Translations under genes and position numbers: made by a program | The notes under the pieces: model-generated | Told to the model about the DNA's origin: nothing | The model's input: the letters and a program-made list of their open reading frames with translations, nothing else | Database searches by the model: none | Source: an uncultured Holdemanella sp. | GTDB taxonomy: Bacteria > Bacillota_I > Bacilli_A > Erysipelotrichales > Erysipelotrichaceae | Direction: 5' to 3' | Length of the DNA stretch: 8,041 nt | Assembly: GCF_934772795.1 (NCBI RefSeq) | Contig: NZ_CAKVMR010000086.1 | Location: 1-8,041 of the forward strand | Shown here: positions 1 to 6,573 of the stretch, one piece after another | Layout of the letters: the number at the start of each line of letters is the position of its first letter | How positions within the stretch are numbered: the stretch's first letter is position 1

Positions 1-37
1 ACAAAAAAAGTAAAAGAAAAGCGCTTGTTTAAGCGCT
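1..37 (-). terminator. Candidate minus-strand intrinsic terminator
   Basis: A perfect 7-bp stem (AGCGCTT at 20-26 with AAGCGCT at 31-37, loop GTTT) has an A-rich flank at 1-20 on the plus strand. Read on the minus strand this is a GC-containing hairpin followed by a long T-rich tail, the form of an intrinsic terminator. There is no T tract on the plus-strand side. No minus-strand gene is visible between it and the tRNA cluster, so the transcript it would end is unknown. Confidence 0.45.
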
Positions 38-87
38 ATGTTTAAGATCAGTTGTGAAAAGGGGTGTCAAACTCCCGTCTATTCTCA

Positions 88-459
88 ATGATTCTTACAC
101 ACACAATACCAAAAGATATGTTTCTAACATGGATACTATTCACTTTAATTTGGACAATGTTTAGTTATTTAGTATGGTCAGCCAATCAACAAGATACGAA
201 AGGATGGATTCTTTCAACCATTCTTTTAGCTATTCTATTTAGCACATGCTTCACATATACAGAGAACACAATATCGAGTACGACCATTTTAAACTTCTTA
301 CTCTATGTATTCCTTGTAGTAATCCTATATAAAGGAACAAAAGAAACATTGATCATTGTTATTTTATCTATTATTTTAGCCTTGATTCTAAGTAAAATAA
401 AAATTCAAATAATTTTTACAAAAAGTGCTTGCATTTATTTTAACTCGGTGCTATTATAA
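88..459 (+). CDS. Doubtful small hydrophobic membrane protein
   Basis: I do not recognise this protein. From the ATG at 88 the product is 123 aa. It shows about four hydrophobic segments typical of membrane helices (for example FLTWILFTLIWTMFSYLVW, WILSTILLAILFSTCF, LLYVFLVVILY and LIIVILSIILALIL), joined by short polar stretches, so an integral membrane protein is likely if it is made. In-frame alternatives are GTG at 64 and ATG at 118, but none has a convincing Shine-Dalgarno sequence; the GGGG at 61-64 abuts the GTG. The frame is closed upstream by TGA at 55-57. Its last codons run through the -35 and -10 region of the tRNA promoter, and the C-terminus past about residue 95 loses its helix-like pattern. 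It may be a decayed or truncated gene rather than an intact one. Codon choice resembles that of the neighbouring genes. Confidence 0.35.
   Translation: MILTHTIPKDMFLTWILFTLIWTMFSYLVWSANQQDTKGWILSTILLAILFSTCFTYTENTISSTTILNFLLYVFLVVILYKGTKETLIIVILSIILALILSKIKIQIIFTKSACIYFNSVLL
429..457 (+). promoter_or_regulatory. Promoter of the tRNA cluster
   Basis: TTGCAT at 429-434, a 17-bp spacer and TATTAT at 452-457 form a sigma-A type promoter. Transcription would start near 464, leaving a leader of only about 8 nt before the first mature tRNA base at 472, which suits RNase P processing. The promoter overlaps the 3' end of the doubtful membrane-protein ORF. Confidence 0.6.
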
Positions 460-471
460 ATAGGCACTTAC

Positions 472-547
472 GGAGGTTTAGCTCAGTTGGGAGAGCATCT
501 GCCTTACAAGCAGAGGGTCAGCGGTTCGAGCCCGTTAACCTCCACCA
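472..547 (+). tRNA. tRNA-Val (anticodon TAC)
   Basis: A complete 76-nt cloverleaf. The acceptor strands GGAGGTT (472-478) and AACCTCC (537-543) pair perfectly, followed by discriminator A and an encoded CCA (545-547). The anticodon stem TCTGC/GCAGA encloses the loop CTTACAA with TAC at 505-507. The T-loop GTTCGAG is intact. It decodes valine GUA and, through wobble, other GUN codons. First gene of a four-tRNA cluster and closest to the promoter. Confidence 0.96.
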
Positions 548-554
548 TTTAAAT

Positions 555-630
<76 letters not shown>

Positions 631-635
631 CTTGT

Positions 636-711
636 GACCCGTTAGCTCAGATGGTAGAGCATTTGACTTTTAATCAAAGGGTCGGGCGTTCGAATCGCCC
701 ACGGGTCACCA
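636..711 (+). tRNA. tRNA-Lys (anticodon TTT)
   Basis: A complete 76-nt cloverleaf with acceptor strands GACCCGT (636-642) and ACGGGTC (701-707), discriminator A and encoded CCA (709-711). The anticodon stem TTTGA/TCAAA encloses CTTTTAA, with TTT at 669-671, decoding lysine AAA and AAG. Only 5 nt separate it from tRNA-Thr. Confidence 0.96.
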
Positions 712-720
712 TTTATATTT

Positions 721-794
721 GCAGGTGTAGTTCAATGGTAGAACTTCAGCCTTCCAAGCTGACTACGTGAGTTCGATTCTCATCACCTGCTCCA
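721..794 (+). tRNA. tRNA-Gly (anticodon TCC)
   Basis: A complete 74-nt cloverleaf with a short D-loop. The acceptor strands GCAGGTG (721-727) and CACCTGC (784-790) pair perfectly, followed by discriminator T and encoded CCA (792-794). The anticodon stem TCAGC/GCTGA encloses CTTCCAA, with TCC at 753-755, decoding glycine GGA and GGG. Last gene of the cluster, just before two terminators. Confidence 0.96.
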
Positions 795-806
795 TGTAAA
801 ACATTT

Positions 807-828
807 ACTCGCAAATGCGAGTTTTTTT
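807..828 (+). terminator. Terminator of the tRNA cluster
   Basis: The stem ACTCGC (807-812) with GCGAGT (817-822) and loop AAAT is followed by an uninterrupted run of seven T (822-828). It begins 13 nt after the tRNA-Gly CCA end and is a strong plus-strand intrinsic terminator. Confidence 0.9.
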
Positions 829-837
829 ATACCAAAA

Positions 838-865
838 TGCCAAGGATTACTCCTTGGCACTTTTT
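838..865. terminator. Bidirectional terminator, tRNA cluster / hydrolase
   Basis: A perfect 9-bp stem (TGCCAAGGA 838-846 with TCCTTGGCA 851-859, loop TTAC) has five T at 861-865 on the plus side and an AAAA run (834-837) on the other, so it can stop transcripts from both directions. It backs up the first tRNA terminator and ends the hydrolase message. The hydrolase stop codon (847-849) lies in the loop, and its last codons form one arm. Confidence 0.85.
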
Positions 866-1740
866 ATAAATTCATATACATCTTGATAAATTATTTGATT
901 CTCTTTTTCATTTAAGATTTCATGTTTTAAAGTCGGATACAATTTACTAGAAACATTCTTATATCCAACACTCATTAAAAATTGTTTCAACCGTTCAAAT
1001 TTATCCTTACCCTGAATCACCGGATCTTCTTGACCTGCAATCATGAATATTGGTAAGTTTTCATTAGTGACATTCCAGCCTTTTTTATCAAAAGCTTTGA
1101 TCATCAATTGAAATAAGTTAATAAAACCATTCGTCGTAAATAAGAATCCACACAATTCATCCGCTTCATACTGATCCACATTCTCAACACTTTTACTCAA
1201 CCAACGATTACCCGTCTCATATCCCGCAAAAGCCATCTTATTCAATAAACCATTACCTTTCTTTTCCTTATAGAAAGGTTTTATTATTTTTGCCAACGCC
1301 AAGCCTAGACTTGCCGCCGAATTTTCGGTTGGAGGACCACACAAAATCAAACGATTAATATATCCATCATATTTTTTTAAGTAACAACGAGCTACCAAAG
1401 TCCCCATACTATGACTAAATAACGTTATCTCTAATCCAGGATACATATCACGCACATACTCAGTAACCTGGAATAAATCATCCACAATATAATCGGCATT
1501 TTCAGTATAGAAATATCCATAATCATTTTTTGATTTTACACTACTTCCATGCCCTCTATGATCATGAATCACACAAATATAACCACGATCATTTAAATAT
1601 CCCATAAAATCAAAATAACGCTCTTTATGCTCCGCCATACCATGCGAAAACTGTACGATTCCTTTTGGATTTTCACACTCCATAATCGCAATCTCTAACT
1701 TTAATCCATCTTGTTTTGATGTTATTTTCTTAATTATCAT
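847..1740 (-). CDS. Alpha/beta hydrolase, monoacylglycerol lipase / S33 type
   Basis: A predicted soluble serine hydrolase of 297 aa that resembles monoacylglycerol lipases and lysophospholipases of the Hydrolase_4 (serine aminopeptidase S33) family; the substrate cannot be read from sequence. Visible landmarks are the oxyanion segment FSHGMAEH (about residues 31-38), HDHRGHGSS (about 59-67), the nucleophile elbow SHSMG with Ser111, the acid in AGQEDP (Asp239) and the catalytic His in LKHE (His273). The elbow has Ser in place of the usual first Gly of GxSxG. The lid region between about 140 and 220 is of normal size. I chose the ATG at 1740 because the extended -10 promoter at 1772-1780 puts the transcript start downstream of the earlier possible starts (ATG at 1773, ATG at 1824), and the latter lies inside the preceding terminator. 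A weak AGG precedes the ATG. There is no signal peptide from this start. It is a single-gene transcription unit. Confidence 0.88.
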   Translation of the reverse strand: MIIKKITSKQDGLKLEIAIMECENPKGIVQFSHGMAEHKERYFDFMGYLNDRGYICVIHDHRGHGSSVKSKNDYGYFYTENADYIVDDLFQVTEYVRDMYPGLEITLFSHSMGTLVARCYLKKYDGYINRLILCGPPTENSAASLGLALAKIIKPFYKEKKGNGLLNKMAFAGYETGNRWLSKSVENVDQYEADELCGFLFTTNGFINLFQLMIKAFDKKGWNVTNENLPIFMIAGQEDPVIQGKDKFERLKQFLMSVGYKNVSSKLYPTLKHEILNEKENQIIYQDVYEFIKSAKE

Positions 1741-1771
1741 ATTATAGTACCTACATATCTTTCTTGTACTC

Positions 1772-1780
1772 ATTGTATCA
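1772..1780 (-). promoter_or_regulatory. Extended -10 promoter of the hydrolase
   Basis: On the minus strand the sequence reads TGATACAAT, an extended -10 (TG-N-TACAAT) with TACAAT at 1777-1772. No good -35 is seen at normal spacing. The start would be near 1765, giving a leader of about 25 nt before the ATG at 1740. The identical 9-mer serves asnA at 6614-6622. Confidence 0.55.
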
Positions 1781-1810
1781 AATATATAATTATCAAAACT
1801 ATACAAAACT

Positions 1811-1838
1811 AAAAAAAAGACCATTTTTTAAATGGTCT
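1811..1838 (-). terminator. Terminator of the 69-aa gene
   Basis: A perfect 9-bp stem on the minus strand (AGACCATTT with AAATGGTCT, plus-strand positions 1818-1826 and 1830-1838, 3-nt loop) runs straight into eight T. It begins 3 nt after the 69-aa stop codon and separates that gene from the hydrolase. Confidence 0.92.
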
Positions 1839-1840
1839 AA

Positions 1841-2050
1841 CTAGTTTTCACTAATTTCTACTTTTACTTTGTGATCTGCTTCCACATCAAAAGTAATCTT
1901 TGCGAAGTCATCTAAATGATTTGTGACAATATTATGAACTTGATCAAATACTTCATCCTCTTTTTCTTCTGACTTGCAATCATATTCAATAGATGTAACT
2001 GTATGTTTTTTAATTTTTACATCTTTTAATTCTTCTAACATTGATTTCAT
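1841..2050 (-). CDS. Small acidic protein of unknown function (69 aa)
   Basis: I do not recognise this protein. It is soluble, rich in Lys, Glu and Asp, and without membrane segments or Cys motifs; one Cys is present (residue 25). The pattern (charged N-terminal helix, KKHTVTSIEYD, an acidic helix through EEKEDEVFDQVHNIVTNHL, then KITFDVEADHKVKVEISEN) suggests a small alpha/beta fold ending in paired strands. The start is supported by GAGGT 8 nt upstream of the ATG at 2050; Met4 is a less likely alternative. It has its own near-perfect -35 box and a strong terminator directly after the stop, so it is a deliberate single-gene unit and not a chance ORF. Nothing nearby tells its role. Confidence 0.8.
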   Translation of the reverse strand: MKSMLEELKDVKIKKHTVTSIEYDCKSEEKEDEVFDQVHNIVTNHLDDFAKITFDVEADHKVKVEISEN

Positions 2051-2069
2051 AGCTATCTACCTCGATATA

Positions 2070-2099
2070 AGTCTATCACTTATTAAATCCAGTTGTCAA
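2070..2099 (-). promoter_or_regulatory. Promoter of the 69-aa gene
   Basis: On the minus strand a perfect TTGACA (2099-2094) is followed, after 18 bp, by TAGACT (2075-2070). The -35 begins 2 nt after the stop codon of the MATE gene. A dyad ATAAGT-N5-ACTTAT (2067-2083) overlaps the -10 and could be an operator or a leader hairpin. Confidence 0.6.
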
Positions 2100-2101
2100 A
2101 T

Positions 2102-3436
2102 TTATGCATGAAGCCAATCTACCCTATGATAATAAATAAAGAACGTGATACTTGATAAAGACCAAGTAATCGGATAGATCCAATATACACACCAAATATT
2201 ATGTACTAAAGCACCCATGATCGTAAGACCTGCAACACGCACGAAGCACCAACAAACCATCATTACAATCATTGGAATCATAGACTTTCCAGCCCCTCTT
2301 AAAATAGCCGACACACAATGGGAATACGCTAATAAACAAAAGAAGAATGCACTGGTTTGTCCACGCAAAGTACCAAACTGAATTACTTCTGGTGTTGCAT
2401 CAAAGGCCGCAATAAATTGAGAACCAAACACAAAAATAATCACACCAATAATTTCTGCCAAAGTCATCGAACAAATCATACCAAACTTAGCACCCTTTAA
2501 AACGCGATCATATTGGCGAGCCCCTAAATTCTGTCCCACAAACGTTGTAAGCGCCATTGTAAAGCTAGTAATCGGCAAGAACGCAAATCCTTCAATCTTA
2601 GAATAAGCTCCACATCCAGCCATCGCCATATCCCCAAAAGAGTTGATATTCGATTGAACTACAACATTCGCTAAACCAATAATCGAATTCTGAAATCCAC
2701 TAGGCAAGCCATACTTTAAGATTTCTCCTAGAAGCTCTTTGTGAATTTTTACTTTGGAAGGAACAATACGATGCGTTCCCGTAGTCGTCAACAATAAATA
2801 TAGACAAAGACCTGCCGAAATATATTGTGAAATAATCGTAGCTAAAGCAGCAGATCCCACTCCCATTTTAAGAACGGCAATAAAGAATAAATCCAACACA
2901 ATATTTACAACACTTGATACAATCAAATAATAAAGTGAATGCTTACTATCTCCTACAGCCTGTAAAATACCCACAAAAAAGTTATACATAATCGATCCAA
3001 AAGAACCTAAAAAATAAATTTTAAAGTATGTAACCGAAGCTGCCATTACACTATCAGGCGTTCCCATCCAACGAAGCAATGTTGGTGTAAAAAAGATTCC
3101 TACAAGTGTCATAATAAAACTTACGATCAATCCAAACGCAACCGTTGTATGGATTGCATTCTGCATACGCTCAATTTCTCTAGCCCCAAAATAACGTGAT
3201 ATAACGACACCAGCACCAATCGCAACACCGTTAAAGAAGCCAATCATTAAAAAGATGATATTTCCACTTGAACTTACCGCTGCAAGTGCCTGGCTTCCCA
3301 AAAAATTTCCAACAATTAAGGAATCCACTGTATTATACAATTGTTGAAATAAGTTTCCTAATAAAATAGGTAACGCAAAGAAAACCATCTGTTTAGGAAT
3401 CGATCCAGATGTCATTAACTTTTGTCCTTGTGCCAA
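2102..3436 (-). CDS. MATE family efflux transporter
   Basis: A membrane antiporter of the MATE (MatE, NorM/DinF-like) family, which exports organic cations or other compounds in exchange for Na+ or H+; the substrate is unknown. The 444-aa length and about 12 hydrophobic helices in two homologous halves are normal for the family. Visible landmarks are ALPILLGNLFQQLYNTVDSLIVGNFLG in helices 1-2 (given here only as a landmark, about residues 21-47), the loop after helix 3 with YFGARE (about 82-87), LQAVGDSK (158-165), and the matching second-half loop NLGARQYDR (about 303-311). I chose TTG at 3436: AGGAGG at 3450-3445 is 8 nt upstream of it, while the in-frame GTG at 3445 overlaps that ribosome binding site. 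It follows the dehydrogenase by a short gap that contains a modest terminator, so it is probably expressed by partial read-through or by a promoter inside the dehydrogenase gene. Confidence 0.93.
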   Translation of the reverse strand: MAQGQKLMTSGSIPKQMVFFALPILLGNLFQQLYNTVDSLIVGNFLGSQALAAVSSSGNIIFLMIGFFNGVAIGAGVVISRYFGAREIERMQNAIHTTVAFGLIVSFIMTLVGIFFTPTLLRWMGTPDSVMAASVTYFKIYFLGSFGSIMYNFFVGILQAVGDSKHSLYYLIVSSVVNIVLDLFFIAVLKMGVGSAALATIISQYISAGLCLYLLLTTTGTHRIVPSKVKIHKELLGEILKYGLPSGFQNSIIGLANVVVQSNINSFGDMAMAGCGAYSKIEGFAFLPITSFTMALTTFVGQNLGARQYDRVLKGAKFGMICSMTLAEIIGVIIFVFGSQFIAAFDATPEVIQFGTLRGQTSAFFFCLLAYSHCVSAILRGAGKSMIPMIVMMVCWCFVRVAGLTIMGALVHNIWCVYWIYPITWSLSSITFFIYYHRVDWLHA

Positions 3437-3444
3437 CCCTAACA

Positions 3445-3450
3445 CCTCCT
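3445..3450 (-). promoter_or_regulatory. Ribosome binding site that sets a TTG start
   Basis: AGGAGG on the minus strand (3450-3445) is spaced 8 nt from the TTG at 3436. The longer reading from GTG at 3445 would place the start codon within the Shine-Dalgarno sequence itself. This site therefore decides the MATE start. Confidence 0.75.
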
Positions 3451-3459
3451 ATACCACTA

Positions 3460-3485
3460 AAAGAAAAGGAAGCTTAAACTTCCTT
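3460..3485 (-). terminator. Modest terminator after the dehydrogenase gene
   Basis: On the minus strand a 7-bp stem AAGGAAG/CTTCCTT (3485-3479 and 3472-3466, 6-nt loop) runs into TTCTTTT. The stem is short and the tail is broken by C, so partial termination is expected. The dehydrogenase stop codon (3476-3474) is in the loop. It would lower MATE expression relative to the genes upstream. Confidence 0.55.
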
Positions 3486-4415
3486 GTAAAAACTTTGTAG
3501 ATGACTACAAGAAGCATCAAACTGTTCTTTTTCTTCTTTTGTCATTTCAATCTCAACAACCTCTTTGACACCTGTCGCATCAATAATTGCCGGCACACTT
3601 GTAAATACACCATCTTGTCCATATTGACCATCTAAATACGTAGAAACAGGAAGTACTACGGATTCATTAAACATCAACGCACGAACAATACGTGTTGTAC
3701 TTGCGGCAATACCATAACATGTATTTCCTTTACGGTTGAAGATTTCCCAACCATCTTTCTTTACCGCTTCATGAATACTTTCAAACATTCCTTCATTCAT
3801 GCGCGTTGGATTATCTTTAATGATTTGGTAAATATCTTTACCACCCACACGAACTGTACTCCATGGAATCATTTCACTATCCCCATGTTCTCCTAAAACA
3901 TAGGCATGAATACTCTTTGGATCCACATCAATACAATCGGCAATATGACATTGTAAACGAGCTGAATCTAATAATGTACCTGACCCAATGATTTGATTTG
4001 CTGGTAAACCAGAAACCTTATAAGCCACATAAGTCATAATATCGACTGGATTTGAAACAACTACGATAAATCCATCAAATCCATTTTCTATTGCACTCGA
4101 AACAATACTCGTAACAATCTTAGAGCTTGATTTTAAAGCCACTAAACGATCGTTTTCCTTACCCATTGGAGCACTTGCCGTAATAACCAAAACATCTGCA
4201 TCTTTACAATCTGTATAATCTCCCAATTTGATTTCCATATTACGATTCATAAAGGCAATACTATGAATCATATCTAAAGTTTCACCTTTAGCTCTTTCTA
4301 TATTCATATCAATTAATACAATTTCATCACAAATCCCTTGATTGATCATGCAGAAAGCTGTACTTGCACCTACATTTCCTGCCCCAACAATAACTACTTT
4401 TCTCTTTTTAATCAT
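3474..4415 (-). CDS. L-lactate / L-2-hydroxyacid dehydrogenase family enzyme
   Basis: An NAD-dependent cytoplasmic enzyme of the LDH/MDH family (313 aa, normal length) that would interconvert a 2-oxo acid and an L-2-hydroxy acid. Residues seen: the Rossmann motif GAGNVG (11-16), the acidic Asp36 that selects NAD, Arg90 in the mobile loop, SNPVD (121-125), LLDSAR with Asp150 and Arg153, and GEHGDSE with the catalytic His177. By eye alignment, the specificity position that is Gln in LDH and Arg in MDH is Met84 here (SAPMGKENDR), and the usual Ala-Ala pair of the alpha-helix near the active site is Asp221-Gly222. Both changes, with DRLVALKSSS after the loop, resemble L-2-hydroxyisocaproate dehydrogenase, while the C-terminal half (VLPVSTYLDGQYG) looks like LDH. 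It may therefore accept bulkier oxo acids; plain LDH activity is not excluded. AGGAGGAG precedes the ATG, and the transporter stop codon lies within that site, suggesting coupled translation. Confidence 0.9.
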   Translation of the reverse strand: MIKKRKVVIVGAGNVGASTAFCMINQGICDEIVLIDMNIERAKGETLDMIHSIAFMNRNMEIKLGDYTDCKDADVLVITASAPMGKENDRLVALKSSSKIVTSIVSSAIENGFDGFIVVVSNPVDIMTYVAYKVSGLPANQIIGSGTLLDSARLQCHIADCIDVDPKSIHAYVLGEHGDSEMIPWSTVRVGGKDIYQIIKDNPTRMNEGMFESIHEAVKKDGWEIFNRKGNTCYGIAASTTRIVRALMFNESVVLPVSTYLDGQYGQDGVFTSVPAIIDATGVKEVVEIEMTKEEKEQFDASCSHLQSFYKEV

Positions 4416-4426
4416 AATGGCTCCTC

Positions 4427-5785
4427 CTACAAGAATTTAGAAATATATCCCTGTATAAATATTACCAAAATAATTACAGGAATGATATATGAAACATAGA
4501 AACCAACTTGTTTAGGGAAAGATATTCCTTCTCCGCAATTAGCTTCCTTTAAAAAGTTTTTAAATCCCCATCCATATTTAGATGTACAAAACAATACATA
4601 ACAAAGTGATCCTAAAGGCAATAAATTATTCGATACAATAAAATCTTCTAAATCTTGAATGGTTGAGCCAGCACCTAAAGGTTGAATAAAAGACAACACA
4701 TTAAATCCCAATGCACAAGGTAAAGATAGCACAAAGACAAGTACAAAACTTACTTTGATGGTTTTTGAATGAGACCATCCTGTCCACTCCATTGTCATAG
4801 TGATAATATTTTCAAATACCGCAATAATTGTAGTTAATGCCGCAAAACTCAAAAATAAGAAGAACGAAGCTCCCCAAAGATTTCCAAACTGCATATTCGC
4901 AAATATATTTGGTAATGTTTGGAAAATCAATCCAGGACCTTGTCCAGGATCCACATTATACGCAAAACAAGAAGGAATCACAATGAAGCCTGCAACCAAT
5001 GCGACAAATGTATCTAAGCACACAACTGTGATGGCCTCAGAAGTTAACTTCTTACTTTTATCAATGTAACTTCCAAATATCGCAATAGCACCAATACCTA
5101 AACTCAAAGTAAAGAAAGCTTGGCCCATGGCCGCAAATACGACATCCGATATATTTTGCATCTTTGAAAAATCAGGCAATAAGTAAAACTTTACGCCCTC
5201 CATAGCCCCTGGCAAAATTAGTGAACGAACAGCCAATACAAGCATCAAGACTAATAAGCACAACATCATATATTTTGATACTTTTTCAACACCATTCTGC
5301 AAACCTTTTGAACAAATGAAAAAGCCAATACATACAACTATAAACATCATGCCTACTTGAATCAAAGGATTTGACAACATTAAACCAAATTCATTATTGA
5401 TTTGACTCACATTTAATCCATTAAAATCACCCATCAACATTTTGTAGAAATAATAAAACAACCATCCACAAACCGAAGTATAAAACATCATCAGTATGTA
5501 ATTTCCTGCCATTGCCACATACTTCATAAAATGCCACTTTGTTCCTTTTGGCTCTAACACATCAAAAGATAGTGCTGCACTTTTTTGACTAGCACGTCCT
5601 ACCGAATACTCCATAACCATAACTGGCAATCCTAATATGACTAGAAAAAATAAATAAATCAAGACAAATGCAGCACCACCATATTGTCCTACAATATATG
5701 GAAATCGCCAAACATTGCCAATTCCGATTGCGCATCCTGCGCTAATTAAAATAAATCCTAAACGATTTGAAAACCTATCTCTCAT
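4427..5785 (-). CDS. Sodium-dependent transporter, NSS (SNF) family
   Basis: A membrane symporter of the neurotransmitter:sodium symporter family (LeuT/MhsT fold), which in bacteria usually imports amino acids with Na+. The 452-aa length and about 11 hydrophobic helices match the bacterial 11-helix branch typified by MhsT more than 12-helix LeuT. Helix 1 carries the signature SAGCAIGIGNVWRFPY (15-30) with the Na+-site Asn24 and gating Arg27. Cys18 sits where LeuT has Asn and many relatives Ser. GLQNGVEKVSKYMM (161-174) and the unwound helix 6 GQAFFTLSLGIGAI (221-234) are well preserved. GGGAG lies 8 nt before the ATG. The start overlaps the glycosyltransferase stop as ATGA, and the stop TAG sits in the ribosome binding site of the dehydrogenase, so the three genes are tightly coupled. 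The substrate is probably a hydrophobic amino acid, by family analogy only. Confidence 0.94.
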   Translation of the reverse strand: MRDRFSNRLGFILISAGCAIGIGNVWRFPYIVGQYGGAAFVLIYLFFLVILGLPVMVMEYSVGRASQKSAALSFDVLEPKGTKWHFMKYVAMAGNYILMMFYTSVCGWLFYYFYKMLMGDFNGLNVSQINNEFGLMLSNPLIQVGMMFIVVCIGFFICSKGLQNGVEKVSKYMMLCLLVLMLVLAVRSLILPGAMEGVKFYLLPDFSKMQNISDVVFAAMGQAFFTLSLGIGAIAIFGSYIDKSKKLTSEAITVVCLDTFVALVAGFIVIPSCFAYNVDPGQGPGLIFQTLPNIFANMQFGNLWGASFFLFLSFAALTTIIAVFENIITMTMEWTGWSHSKTIKVSFVLVFVLSLPCALGFNVLSFIQPLGAGSTIQDLEDFIVSNNLLPLGSLCYVLFCTSKYGWGFKNFLKEANCGEGISFPKQVGFYVSYIIPVIILVIFIQGYISKFL

Positions 5786-6567
5786 TCTTTTATCTCCCTA
5801 TAAAAACAATCTAAACAACCTATATATTTACCATTCCAAGGCTTCATTCTTCCACAATAATGTATGATAACACTATTCTGTTTCACCCAATCCAAATCTA
5901 TCCTACTTCTTGGATTTCGTAGATTATAGAAATTCATCATTCTCTCACTTAAATTATATTTACGATAATCCACTAGTTTCGTCTTATCTCCATATAATGC
6001 CGTCAATACATCTTGATCAAAGAGTACAAGCTTTTTCTTGTATGTATTCACATAATTTAAAATATCCTGCTTATTTAATTGTTTGCGCAAAGCCTCTAAA
6101 TTCATCAACAAAACCCCAGTATTGATATATGGAACATCTTCATTTAACCCTAATCTTTTCGCATTTAAATGCGTCATACGCTCATTTACATGACTACATG
6201 CGATATAAAGATTGTCTTCAAAATCCATGTTATATAATTCCTTTAGACTTTGAATCACAACAATATCCACATCTAAGTAAAGAATTCGATCCAATGTCTT
6301 AGGCAACAAATCCGAAGTGAATAATCGATAATAGATTTCTAGAGGATATCGAGATGAAATAGGAAACTCCTTAAATTCTTCTTCCTTTACTTCGATAAAA
6401 TGAAAAGTACATCCTAAAAAAGAATTTCTTAAATCATCCATATGTTCTTGATTCAAATCATGATGCAGAATATAGAAATCAATATTCTTGTCAAATCGAA
6501 TAATGGAACGTATACATGTCTTTGTCAAATCTATAAATTTTGCGTTAATTGAAAATAAAATGTTCAT
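5782..6567 (-). CDS. Family 8 glycosyltransferase (LgtC-like)
   Basis: A retaining glycosyltransferase of CAZy family GT8 (261 aa), related to lipopolysaccharide galactosyltransferase LgtC and glycogenin-type enzymes. It would transfer a sugar from a UDP-sugar to a surface glycan or protein; donor and acceptor are unknown. Visible motifs: N-terminal nucleotide-binding strand MNILFSIN, RILYLDVDIVV with the metal-binding DVD (99-101), YINTGVLLMNL (147-157), DQDVLTAL (184-191) and the C-terminal HYCGRMKPW (236-244), whose His, Gly and Lys match LgtC diphosphate-binding residues. No transmembrane segment or signal peptide is seen, so it is cytoplasmic or peripheral. The ATG at 6567 has no Shine-Dalgarno sequence, but an extended -10 box lies only 6 nt upstream, suggesting a leaderless message. 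It is the first gene of the operon. Its job has no obvious link to the transport and redox genes behind it. Confidence 0.92.
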   Translation of the reverse strand: MNILFSINAKFIDLTKTCIRSIIRFDKNIDFYILHHDLNQEHMDDLRNSFLGCTFHFIEVKEEEFKEFPISSRYPLEIYYRLFTSDLLPKTLDRILYLDVDIVVIQSLKELYNMDFEDNLYIACSHVNERMTHLNAKRLGLNEDVPYINTGVLLMNLEALRKQLNKQDILNYVNTYKKKLVLFDQDVLTALYGDKTKLVDYRKYNLSERMMNFYNLRNPRSRIDLDWVKQNSVIIHYCGRMKPWNGKYIGCLDCFYREIKE

Positions 6568-6573
6568 AAAATG

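Noticed and set aside
1741..1824. N-terminal extension of the hydrolase (a possible hydrophobic leader)
   Set aside because: The extended start is inside the terminator of the preceding gene and upstream of the likely transcript start, so the apparent hydrophobic leader is not expected to be translated.
4800..5069. Plus-strand ORF of 89 aa
   Set aside because: It lies wholly antisense inside the sodium-dependent transporter gene, has no ribosome binding site and its product has no recognisable features.
5910..6125. Plus-strand ORF of 71 aa
   Set aside because: Antisense shadow inside the well-supported family 8 glycosyltransferase gene.
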